Shown: in pieces, positions 1-5,942 of the stretch
Position numbering within the stretch: position 1 is the first letter of the stretch
How the letters are laid out: each line of letters opens with the position of its first letter
Assembly (NCBI GenBank): GCA_014238475.1
Contig: JABAAZ010000010.1
Span: 1 to 7,850 of the forward strand
Reading direction: 5' to 3'
Length of the DNA stretch: 7,850 nucleotides
Origin: Candidatus Paceibacter sp.
GTDB lineage: Bacteria > Patescibacteriota > Minisyncoccia > Phycocordibacterales > JABAAK01
Notes under the pieces: generated by a model
What the model saw: only the letters and a program-made list of their open reading frames with translations
Database searches by the model: none
What the model was told of the DNA's origin: nothing
Translations under genes and position numbers: made by a program

Positions 1-197
1 CGTTAGATGAGGCAAATTCGAAAAAGTATGGTGACATGCTTGAGGCTATGTCGGAAAAAACACAACTTGTGGTAGTTACTCACAACAGAGAAACAATGTC
101 TCGTGCAAATGTAATTTATGGGTTAAGCATGGATCAAAATGGGTCTTCTACACTGCTTTCTGTGCGTTTTGAAGATGCTGTAAAAATTGCAAAATAA
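1..197 (+). CDS. smc: SMC chromosome segregation protein, C-terminal end (5' partial)
   Basis: The reading frame is open from the first base (first whole codon at 3) to a TAA at 195-197 and gives 64 residues. It opens with LDEAN, the D-loop that follows Walker B in SMC ATPase heads. Then comes a beta-strand, VVVTHNRETM, holding the H-loop histidine (residue 27 of the fragment), and the typical SMC ending with IYGLSM, then GSSTLLSVRFEDA. SMC proteins are long coiled-coil ATPases that load onto chromosomes with ScpA and ScpB and help compact and segregate the nucleoid. Only the last part of the C-terminal head lobe is visible; hinge, coils and N-terminal Walker A lie upstream. RecN and SbcC share the ABC head, but the ending resembles canonical SMC more closely. 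The downstream SET gene begins 4 bp after this stop, so the two are probably cotranscribed. Confidence 0.88.
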   Translation, partial: LDEANSKKYGDMLEAMSEKTQLVVVTHNRETMSRANVIYGLSMDQNGSSTLLSVRFEDAVKIAK

Positions 198-201
198 AAT
201 A

Positions 202-612
202 ATGAAGAAATATAGAAAAGGAAAATATTTGCTTGATGTAAAAAGAGGATCTTCGGGTTTAGGACTTTTTGCGGCAGAGGATATAAAAAAAGGATCTTTT
301 GTAATTGAATATTATGGCCCAATAATTACAACAGAAAAATCTTCTTATGTTGGTGGAAAATATTTGTTTGAAATAAATAATAATTGGGTTATAAACGGAT
401 CACCTAGATATAATAAAGCAAGATATGTTAATCATTCTTGTGCTCCAAATTGCGAAACAGACATAAAAGGTAAAAGAGTATACATATCTGCAATAAAAAA
501 GATTAAAAAAGGAGTAGAGCTTTCTTATGATTATGGAAAAGAATATTTTGATGAGTACATAAAAAATGTATGTGGGTGTCCTAAATGCAAAAAATTAAAA
601 AAGAAAAAATAA
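202..612 (+). CDS. SET-domain protein lysine methyltransferase, compact single-domain form
   Basis: A 136-residue protein that is almost entirely a SET domain with a post-SET tail. SET proteins transfer a methyl group from S-adenosylmethionine to lysine side chains. Visible in order: SGLGLFA at residues 18-24 (SAM-binding N-terminal motif), EYYGPII around 36-42, RYVNHSCAPN at 74-83 (the NHSCxPN pseudoknot motif), ELSYDYG at 106-112 (catalytic Tyr region) and CGCPKC at 124-129. Cys80 of NHSC with Cys124, Cys126 and Cys129 would form the post-SET zinc site. The tail is a lysine run. I chose ATG at 202, 4 bp after the smc stop. A TTG at 187 in the same frame would overlap smc and adds only five residues before this Met. 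No Shine-Dalgarno is visible, so translation may be coupled to smc. The substrate is unknown: with no sign of histones here, a DNA-binding or ribosomal protein is only a guess. Confidence 0.9.
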   Translation: MKKYRKGKYLLDVKRGSSGLGLFAAEDIKKGSFVIEYYGPIITTEKSSYVGGKYLFEINNNWVINGSPRYNKARYVNHSCAPNCETDIKGKRVYISAIKKIKKGVELSYDYGKEYFDEYIKNVCGCPKCKKLKKKK

Positions 613-635
613 TTTTTAATCTAAATAATAAAAAT

Positions 636-914
636 TTATTTATAGATTGACACACCCTCTGATTGAAGTTTTTTTATTTTGTTGAAAGTGCCACCGTTGT
701 TAAATTCTCCAGCAGTGTTGTTTGATTTTATTACTCTGTGACAAGGTATGTTTTTATCTTTGTTTTTTCTCATAATACTGCCTACTGCTCTATATGCTTT
801 TGGATTTCCTACTTTTTCTGCAACTTGTTTGTATGATAAAGTAGACCCTTTTTTTATACCAGATACTACAAACAATACTTTTTTTCGAAAATTTTTTGTG
901 TTTTGAATATTCAT
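636..914 (-). CDS. Minimal O6-alkylguanine-DNA alkyltransferase (MGMT/Ogt C-terminal domain)
   Basis: A 92-residue protein matching only the C-terminal DNA-binding/catalytic domain of methylated-DNA-protein cysteine methyltransferases. These proteins repair O6-alkylguanine by moving the alkyl group irreversibly to their own cysteine. Visible: SYKQVAEKVGNPKAYRAVG at residues 27-45, a winged-helix recognition segment with the expected 'arginine finger' Arg42, and NIPCHRV at 55-61 with the acceptor Cys58. The Cys is present, so this is not a standard alkyltransferase-like (ATL) protein, in which Trp usually replaces it. Full Ogt proteins are about 160-180 residues, and the N-terminal RNase H-like domain is wholly missing here. 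Such short forms are common as 'MGMT family protein'. The gene points towards the SET gene (23 bp between stops) and diverges from the gene at 936. Its ATG at 914-912 sits about 7 bases from a perfect -10 box, so its mRNA may be leaderless. Confidence 0.88.
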   Translation of the reverse strand: MNIQNTKNFRKKVLFVVSGIKKGSTLSYKQVAEKVGNPKAYRAVGSIMRKNKDKNIPCHRVIKSNNTAGEFNNGGTFNKIKKLQSEGVSIYK

Positions 915-935
915 TATATGTATTATAATATTTAT
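903..935. promoter_or_regulatory. Divergent promoter with a shared palindromic -10 box
   Basis: The 21 bp between the two divergent ATGs contain ATTATAAT at 922-929, which is its own reverse complement. It supplies TATAAT on the plus strand (924-929) and on the minus strand (927-922). Plus-strand ATG 936 lies six bases beyond its box; minus-strand ATG 914 lies seven bases beyond its box. A sigma-70-type start would therefore fall on or next to each start codon. A weak plus-strand -35 (TTGAAT, 903-908, spacing 15) lies inside the alkyltransferase gene; I see no convincing minus-strand -35. The geometry is seen directly; promoter function is inferred. Confidence 0.5.
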
Positions 936-1166
936 ATGGGAATAAAAGATTTTTTAATAAAAAAACAATTGGAAAAACAGTTGAAAAACCTTCCAGAAAA
1001 TCAAAAACAAGTGATCATGAAAATGGTTGATGAAAATCCAGATTTTTTCAAAAAAATTAATAATGAAATTAATGAGAATGTTAAAAATGGGCAAGATAAA
1101 ATGTTAGCATCTGTCTCTGTAATGAAGAAATATCAATCACAAATTCAAAAAATGATGAACCAATAA
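936..1166 (+). CDS. Small helical protein of unknown function, CPR type
   Basis: A 76-residue, lysine- and glutamine-rich protein with no membrane segment or signal peptide, predicted to be mostly helical. It starts MGIKDFLIKKQLEKQL, has a central VDENPDFFKKI (residues 31-41) and ends in a polar helix with VMKKYQSQIQKMM. I recall similar short proteins beginning 'MG.KDFL' and containing an 'ENP..F.KI' centre in Parcubacteria genomes, but know of no function. The frame also offers TTG 903 and ATG 918. I prefer ATG 936, because the protein pattern starts there and it lies six bases after the TATAAT at 924-929, implying a leaderless message. The next gene begins one base after its stop, so the two are probably translationally coupled. 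It could be a soluble partner of that membrane protein, which is inference only. Confidence 0.7.
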   Translation: MGIKDFLIKKQLEKQLKNLPENQKQVIMKMVDENPDFFKKINNEINENVKNGQDKMLASVSVMKKYQSQIQKMMNQ

Positions 1167-1167
1167 T

Positions 1168-1695
1168 ATGGATTTGATCACATCAATTATAGAAAATTTT
1201 GCTATTACACTACTGGGTGGTGTATCTGTTGTGGCTATTGTGTTTTATTTTTACTTCATTTTACATCCAGAAGATGCAGGGTGTGCAAAAATACAAGGTT
1301 TGATATACAAACTTTTAAGAATTGGTATGTTTATAGTTTTCACTATAGCAATTTTTAACGTAATTCTTTATTTATATGATAAAAATATTGAAAATTCATT
1401 AGAATTCATTATTAAATCTTTGACAGTGTTTATTGTTTTTGTTAGTTCAATTTTGTTATCAAAACACATCGTAGACAAAAAATTTGTTGTTCCTGTTATT
1501 GTAGGGTGTTGGCAGTTTCTAGCATTATTTCATTTTTATGTGAATGTAGTTTTAGATGGAGCAATAGACATTTCTGTTTTTATTAAATCTATTTTAGCAA
1601 TGATAATAGTAATTGCAATATCATTCGGAGTGTTTTTTGCTATTACACATACTATATCCAAACCACAAAAAAATAACACTAAAAACATCAAATGA
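1168..1695 (+). CDS. Five-span integral membrane protein of unknown function
   Basis: A 175-residue, very hydrophobic protein with about five transmembrane helices at residues 8-32, 49-70, 78-98, 106-129 and 135-160. It has a polar basic tail (KPQKNNTKNIK). A short loop, HPEDAGCAKIQG (33-44), follows helix 1; acidic and basic residues are otherwise few. I do not recognise a family, and no transporter or enzyme motif is evident. It begins one base after the stop of the small helical protein, without a Shine-Dalgarno, and its TGA overlaps the next ATG (ATGA at 1692-1695). It is thus an internal gene of a tightly coupled operon. The downstream flavodoxin-fold enzyme might act at the membrane near it, but nothing in this protein suggests quinone or heme binding. 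Confidence 0.75.
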   Translation: MDLITSIIENFAITLLGGVSVVAIVFYFYFILHPEDAGCAKIQGLIYKLLRIGMFIVFTIAIFNVILYLYDKNIENSLEFIIKSLTVFIVFVSSILLSKHIVDKKFVVPVIVGCWQFLALFHFYVNVVLDGAIDISVFIKSILAMIIVIAISFGVFFAITHTISKPQKNNTKNIK

Positions 1696-2309
1696 TTATT
1701 AAAAGAAATAAAAAACCTAAAAAAATATTTGTATTTTATGGAGATCCAAATATAAAATCATCTACATCAATGGTTTTAGATGCTTACCTTGATGGAACAA
1801 AGAAAACAGATTTACATACTGTGCGTATTACAAGACTTTCAGATATGGATTTTAATCCTGTGCTTGAATGTGGATATAAGAAAATACAAGAACTTGAGGA
1901 GGATTTGGTAAAATTCCAAAACGATATAAAATGGGCAGACACACTTGTTTTTATATATCCAAACTGGTGGTGTGCTATGCCAGCAAAAATGAAAGGAATA
2001 TTTGACAGATCTTTTTTGCCAGGATTTGCTTTTAGATTTAAAAAAGATGCTGATGGAAAAAGAACAACAACGTTGATCCCAATGCTTAAAGGAAAAGCAG
2101 CACATATTTTTATTTGGTGTGGTTCTTATTCACCATTAGAAACAAAAAGAAAAATGGGGGATTATTCAAACGAACTTGCTCGTGGTATTTTGAATTTTTC
2201 TGGTGTTTCTCCTGTGCGTGTAAATTCTTTTGGACCAAGTTCCGCATCTGATACAAAAAAAGAAAAATGGTGCAAAAAAATTAAAAAATTTGGTTCACTT
2301 GGAATATAA
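1692..2309 (+). CDS. NAD(P)H:quinone oxidoreductase-like flavoprotein (Flavodoxin_2 family)
   Basis: A 205-residue protein of the NQO1/MdaB/KefF family, which binds FAD or FMN and transfers two electrons from NAD(P)H to quinones or similar acceptors. Visible: a first beta strand and flavin-phosphate loop, KIFVFYGDPNIKSST (residues 11-25); the family's DMDFNP and GYKKIQ segment at 51-66; WADTLVFIYPNWWCAMPA (81-98), where PxWW lines the flavin; then KGIFDRSFLPGFAF (101-114). WCGSYSP near 142-148 is a later flavin-loop candidate. Length is normal for the family. The start ATG overlaps the previous stop in ATGA, so translation is probably coupled. The N-terminus carries a short basic extension (IIKRNKKPKK). 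In a presumed fermentative, small-genome organism the likely role is NADH reoxidation or detoxification; the physiological acceptor cannot be read from sequence. Confidence 0.87.
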   Translation: MIIKRNKKPKKIFVFYGDPNIKSSTSMVLDAYLDGTKKTDLHTVRITRLSDMDFNPVLECGYKKIQELEEDLVKFQNDIKWADTLVFIYPNWWCAMPAKMKGIFDRSFLPGFAFRFKKDADGKRTTTLIPMLKGKAAHIFIWCGSYSPLETKRKMGDYSNELARGILNFSGVSPVRVNSFGPSSASDTKKEKWCKKIKKFGSLGI

Positions 2310-2312
2310 ATC

Positions 2313-3401
2313 ATGTCTTTGTCTATTGGTATAGTAGGTTTACCAAATGCTGGAAAAAGTACTCTTTTTAATACTCTGACAAATCATTCTGTACCTATGG
2401 AAAATTATCCATTTTGTACAATTGACCCTTCTGTTGGTGTTGTATCTGTACCAGATTCTCGTATCGAAAAGTTATCAAAATTTTCTAATTCAAAAAAAAC
2501 AATAAACACAACAGTTTCTTTTGTAGATATTGCCGGACTTGTTTCAGGGGCTTCGTTAGGAGAGGGGCTCGGAAACGAATTTTTATCACATATTAAAAGC
2601 ACAAATGCAATAGCACAAGTCATAAGAGTTTTCGATTCAAAAGACATAATACACACAGAAGGAAATGTGTCCCCATTAAGAGATTTAGATATAATTAGCA
2701 CAGAGTTATCATTGTCTGATTTGTATATAATAGAAAAGCATTTATCAAAAATAGAAAAAGACTGTAAAAAAGGGCACAAAGAATCACTTTTTGAAAAAGA
2801 AGTTCTTACAAAAGCAAAAAAAAATTTAGAAGAAAATACAAAATTAACAGAAGATAAGTATGAAAAAAATGAAATGCTTGTTTTTAGTAAATTAGGATTA
2901 ATCAGTAGTAAACCATTTTTATATGTTTTAAATATATCGGCTTCAGAAAAAAATGATTTATCAAATAAAAATGAATACACAAAAATAATTAAATATCTCA
3001 CAGATAAGAATTTAGATTATATAGAACTTGATGCAAAAACAGAACATGAAATCAAAAATGAGTCCGATTCTGCAGAACTTCGAAAAACTTTTGAAATGAA
3101 TGATTTTGGCATAGAAGTTTTTATACAAAAAGCATATAAAATGTTAGAACTTATAACATTTTTTACAACCGGAGAAGAAGAGACACGTGCTTGGACTATT
3201 AGAAAAAATACAAATATAAAAGATGCTGGTGCAGTAATACACGAGGATTTTAAAACTAATTTTAAAAAAGCTGATGTGATAAGTACCGATGATTTACTAA
3301 AACAAAAATCTTATTCAGATGCAAGGGATTTAGGTTTATTAAGAACAGAAGGTAAAAATTATGTTGTTTCAGATGGTGATGTAGTAGTTTTTAAAATATA
3401 A
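2313..3401 (+). CDS. ychF: Ribosome-associated ATPase YchF (Obg family)
   Basis: A 362-residue protein, close to the roughly 363 of E. coli YchF. YchF/OLA1 proteins are ATP-preferring members of the Obg family that bind ribosomes and modulate translation and stress responses. Visible: P-loop GLPNAGKST at residues 9-17; switch I region NYPFCTIDP (31-39); G3 VDIAGLVSGAS (71-81) followed by GEGLGNEFL; a charged helical/coiled-coil insertion at about 140-190; and a C-terminal TGS domain (about 279-362) with ELITFFTTGEEETRAWTI and EGKNYVVSDGDVVVF. The specificity element NxxE reads NISASE (207-212): an Ala sits where Glu is expected, with a Glu two residues later. The gene follows the flavoprotein by 3 bp; GGA about ten bases upstream of the ATG is the nearest thing to a Shine-Dalgarno. 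It is probably the last gene of the 936-3401 cluster. Confidence 0.96.
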   Translation: MSLSIGIVGLPNAGKSTLFNTLTNHSVPMENYPFCTIDPSVGVVSVPDSRIEKLSKFSNSKKTINTTVSFVDIAGLVSGASLGEGLGNEFLSHIKSTNAIAQVIRVFDSKDIIHTEGNVSPLRDLDIISTELSLSDLYIIEKHLSKIEKDCKKGHKESLFEKEVLTKAKKNLEENTKLTEDKYEKNEMLVFSKLGLISSKPFLYVLNISASEKNDLSNKNEYTKIIKYLTDKNLDYIELDAKTEHEIKNESDSAELRKTFEMNDFGIEVFIQKAYKMLELITFFTTGEEETRAWTIRKNTNIKDAGAVIHEDFKTNFKKADVISTDDLLKQKSYSDARDLGLLRTEGKNYVVSDGDVVVFKI

Positions 3402-3424
3402 ATGTTACTATCTAATAAATATAT

Positions 3425-4861
3425 ATGAAAAAATTATTATTTTCAAAAACAAAAATTATAGCTACATTGGGTCCATCTACGATAGATATAAATATGATGG
3501 AAAAATTAATACTAGCTGGAGTTGATATTTTCAGAGTTAATTTTTCACACGTGTGCGATGAAAAAGATGTAAAGAAGATAGTATCAAATTTAGAAAAACT
3601 AAATAAAAAACACGATTATAACGTTGCTTTATTGGCCGATTTACAGGGTCCTAAATTAAGAATAGGAAATGTATTAGAAGGCACAATTCTTGTATCTGGT
3701 GCAAAAATAATTGTTACTTCTAAAGAGATTATATCGAATAGCAAAATTTTGTATGTATCCTATAAGGATTTATATAAAGATTTGAAACCAAAACAACGCA
3801 TATTAATTGATGATGGAAATATTGTTTTGGAGGTTCTAAAAAAAAGAACAGATAAAACACTTGAGTGTAAGGTAGTTTATGGTGGTAAATTAAAATCAAA
3901 CAAGGGTTTTAATCTTCCAAACACAACCACGTCGCTAGATGTATTAACAAAAAAAGATAAAAAGGATTTAAAAATAATTGTTAAATATGATTTTGATTTT
4001 GTAGCTCTTTCGTTTGTAAGGTCTGTAAATGATGTTCGATATTTGAAATCAATGTTAAAAAAATATAAATCAAATCTCTTAATAATATCAAAAATAGAAA
4101 AACCAGAAGCTTTAAACAATATAGATGAAATTATTGATGAATCTGATGCACTTATGATTGCTCGAGGAGATTTGGGTGTTGAAATACCACTTCAACAAGT
4201 ACCAGTGTTTCAAAAACAATTAATAAAAAAAACTAGAGCAAAACAAAAACCAATAATTGTTGCAACTCAAGTAATGGAGAGTATGATTGTAAACCAAACA
4301 CCTACAAGGGCAGAAATAAATGATGCTGCCTCTGCTGTGTTTGATATGGCAGATGCTATTATGCTTTCTGGTGAAACTGCTGTTGGAAAATATCCAGTAA
4401 GAGTAGTAGAAACTTTACAAAAAATTATAACTTATGTTGAAAACAACAATGAAACAAAACATAAAACACCTTTTGTTGTTGGCAATAAAAATGAAATTAT
4501 ATCAGATCTCATAGGATATCATTCAACAGTCCTTTCAAACGAAGCTGGAGCAAAAGGGATGATTTTATTTACTGGATCTGGAAATTCAGCTAGATTTGTT
4601 TCTTCAACTAGACCACAATCAAACATCTTTGCTTTTTCTATAAATAAAAAAACAGTCAAACAATTGTCTATATCTTGGGGTGTAAAAGTTTTCTCATACG
4701 AGAAGAATATGAAAACTTTACCAGAAGCAATTGAATTTGCCTCAAAAATTTTAAAAAGGAAAAAATTTATCAAAATTAAGGATTTAATAATAAGCTTAAC
4801 AGGTGTACCAATAGAAGATTGTGCTAAAACAAACACAATTACGCTCATAAAAGTGAAATAA
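3425..4861 (+). CDS. pyk: Pyruvate kinase
   Basis: A 478-residue pyruvate kinase, normal length for a bacterial enzyme without extra domains. It makes ATP and pyruvate from phosphoenolpyruvate and ADP, the last step of glycolysis, in the cytoplasm. Visible: KIIATLGPST (10-19); FRVNFSH (36-42) with substrate-binding Arg37; ADLQGPKLRIG (71-81); a B domain to about residue 170 ending in KGFNLPNT; SKIEKPEA (222-229) with catalytic Lys223 and metal ligand Glu225; ARGDLGVE (246-253) with metal ligand Asp249; ATQVMESM (280-287); PTRAE; MLSGETAVGKYP (313-324); and a C-terminal allosteric-type domain with TGSGNSARFVSSTRP (383-397). All key catalytic residues are intact. The ATG lies 23 bp after the ychF stop. 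A TATAAA across that stop (3397-3402) is a possible -10 box, but I see no good -35, so readthrough from ychF is equally likely. A weak hairpin plus T-run follows the gene. Confidence 0.97.
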   Translation: MKKLLFSKTKIIATLGPSTIDINMMEKLILAGVDIFRVNFSHVCDEKDVKKIVSNLEKLNKKHDYNVALLADLQGPKLRIGNVLEGTILVSGAKIIVTSKEIISNSKILYVSYKDLYKDLKPKQRILIDDGNIVLEVLKKRTDKTLECKVVYGGKLKSNKGFNLPNTTTSLDVLTKKDKKDLKIIVKYDFDFVALSFVRSVNDVRYLKSMLKKYKSNLLIISKIEKPEALNNIDEIIDESDALMIARGDLGVEIPLQQVPVFQKQLIKKTRAKQKPIIVATQVMESMIVNQTPTRAEINDAASAVFDMADAIMLSGETAVGKYPVRVVETLQKIITYVENNNETKHKTPFVVGNKNEIISDLIGYHSTVLSNEAGAKGMILFTGSGNSARFVSSTRPQSNIFAFSINKKTVKQLSISWGVKVFSYEKNMKTLPEAIEFASKILKRKKFIKIKDLIISLTGVPIEDCAKTNTITLIKVK

Positions 4862-4881
4862 CTTCACATTTCTGTTTTTTT
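4853..4881 (+). terminator. Possible weak intrinsic terminator of pyk
   Basis: GTGAA (4853-4857) and TTCAC (4863-4867) form a perfect 5-bp stem around a 5-base loop that contains the pyk stop codon. Seven bases later comes a run of seven T (4875-4881). The stem is short and its gap to the T-run is long, so any termination is likely inefficient. Its right arm doubles as part of the -35 box of the next promoter. Confidence 0.3.
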
Positions 4882-4891
4882 GTTATATAAT
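4863..4891 (+). promoter_or_regulatory. Sigma-70-type promoter for the sigma4-HARE operon
   Basis: TTCACA (4863-4868) matches TTGACA at five of six positions. TATAAT (4886-4891) is a perfect -10, and the spacer is exactly 17 bp. The ATG of the next gene begins after six more bases (4898), where transcription would be expected to start, so the mRNA would be leaderless or nearly so. The six-base distance from -10 to ATG is the same as for the gene at 936. This is the best promoter in the window. Confidence 0.65.
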
Positions 4892-4897
4892 TAAAGT

Positions 4898-5941
4898 ATG
4901 AAATTATATGTAAAACAAGTTTTAGATGAAATTATAAACACATTGTCTGAAAAACAACGTGTCATTTTAATTAAACGATATGGACTTGATGGTGGACACA
5001 GGCAAGGACTTCAAGAAATAGGTGACAGTATATCTTTGACACGGGAAAGAATTAGACAAATTTTAAATATTATTTTACAAAAAATTGCAAATAATAAAAA
5101 TAAAAATTTTTTGGATTTACAAAAAGAATTAAAAAAAATTTTTTCTCGTTATGGATATATTTTACTTGAAGAAGATATTAATATTCAAATAAGAGGAGAT
5201 AAGCACAAAGAATCTATAGAAGATAAATATACTTATTTACTATTAAATATAATAAATGTTTTTTATCAAACCAAACAAAGTGATCATATTAAAGAGCATT
5301 GGACATCTGATAGTAAAATAACAACATCTTTAGTAAAAGTCTTTGAACACCTTCATAAAAAACTAAAGAAGAATCCAAATAAGTTGTATTATAGAAAAGA
5401 AATTGAAGATTTGTTGGTTGAGTCTTTTGAAACAATACAACCAAAACTAAAAGATCACGGCAAGAAATATAAAAGTATATGGCTATCATTATCAAACAAA
5501 ATAACAATGAATCCTTATGGAGAATGGGGTTCTGTAGATCAGCCAGAAATAAATTTAAAAAATTTAAATAGTTATATAGGACTTGTTTTAAGACACACAA
5601 AAGAACCATTGCATTTTAAAGATATTTCAGAAAGAATTTCAAAATTAAAAGGCAAAAAAGTATTATCTGATGTTTGTCACAATGAATTAGTGAGGTCTGA
5701 CAAATTTGTTACAGTTGGACGAGGATTATATGATTTGAAATCAGATAATTGTAGGCATGGCACAACACAAGAAATAACAAAGTGTATTCTTCTGGAAAAC
5801 AAGAATAAAAAACTAAAACAAGATGAAATACTTAAGTTAGTAAAGGACGAAAGAAAAGTGATGGATAACACAATAATAAGAGCATTGAAAGACACAAACG
5901 TGTTTAAAATGAATAAAGACGGATCCTACTCAGTTATATAG
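4898..5941 (+). CDS. Sigma-70 region 4 / HARE-HTH fusion transcription regulator
   Basis: A 347-residue protein that begins directly with sigma-70 region 4. Residues 8-30 resemble region 4.1 (LSEKQRVILIKRYGL). Residues 37-62 give the -35-binding helix-turn-helix of region 4.2, including LQEIGDSISLTRERIRQI, very like the end of a primary sigma factor. Sigma regions 1, 2 and 3 are absent, so it cannot melt a -10 element alone. A charged linker of about 150 residues follows. A HARE-HTH winged helix covers about 225-282 (YIGLVLRHTKEPLHFKDISE, then VTVGRGLYDL); this domain also occurs in the RNA polymerase delta subunit. The last 60 residues (about 288-347) look like another small winged helix, of low certainty. 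It is probably an accessory factor or promoter-binding regulator for RNA polymerase. Its ATG sits at the predicted transcription start, and it leads an operon with the membrane protein 1 bp downstream. Confidence 0.85.
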   Translation: MKLYVKQVLDEIINTLSEKQRVILIKRYGLDGGHRQGLQEIGDSISLTRERIRQILNIILQKIANNKNKNFLDLQKELKKIFSRYGYILLEEDINIQIRGDKHKESIEDKYTYLLLNIINVFYQTKQSDHIKEHWTSDSKITTSLVKVFEHLHKKLKKNPNKLYYRKEIEDLLVESFETIQPKLKDHGKKYKSIWLSLSNKITMNPYGEWGSVDQPEINLKNLNSYIGLVLRHTKEPLHFKDISERISKLKGKKVLSDVCHNELVRSDKFVTVGRGLYDLKSDNCRHGTTQEITKCILLENKNKKLKQDEILKLVKDERKVMDNTIIRALKDTNVFKMNKDGSYSVI

Positions 5942-5942
5942 C

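Noticed and set aside
187..201. TTG start at 187 for the SET gene
   Set aside because: It would add five residues with no family similarity and overlap smc. ATG 202 is directly available and fits the compact layout.
613..648. AT-rich inverted repeat (AATC/GATT ends with internal A/T pairing) between the convergent SET and alkyltransferase genes, a possible two-way terminator
   Set aside because: The stem is nearly all A-T, needs a 2-base bulge, and has no T-run directly after it on either strand. Such pairing is expected by chance in this composition.
2405..3001. Long minus-strand open frame (198 codons) opposite ychF
   Set aside because: It is the antisense shadow of a well-supported ychF gene, with Ser/Phe-rich translation typical of shadows and no family motif.
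3397..3418. TATAAA (3397-3402) or TG-T-TACTAT (3403-3411) as a pyk promoter
   Set aside because: No acceptable -35 at 16-18 bp, and such A/T hexamers are common here. It is mentioned only under pyk.
5131..5144. Run of eight A then six T inside the sigma4-HARE gene, a possible frameshift site
   Set aside because: The reading frame stays open and protein similarity continues on both sides, so no frameshift is needed. It is most likely composition.
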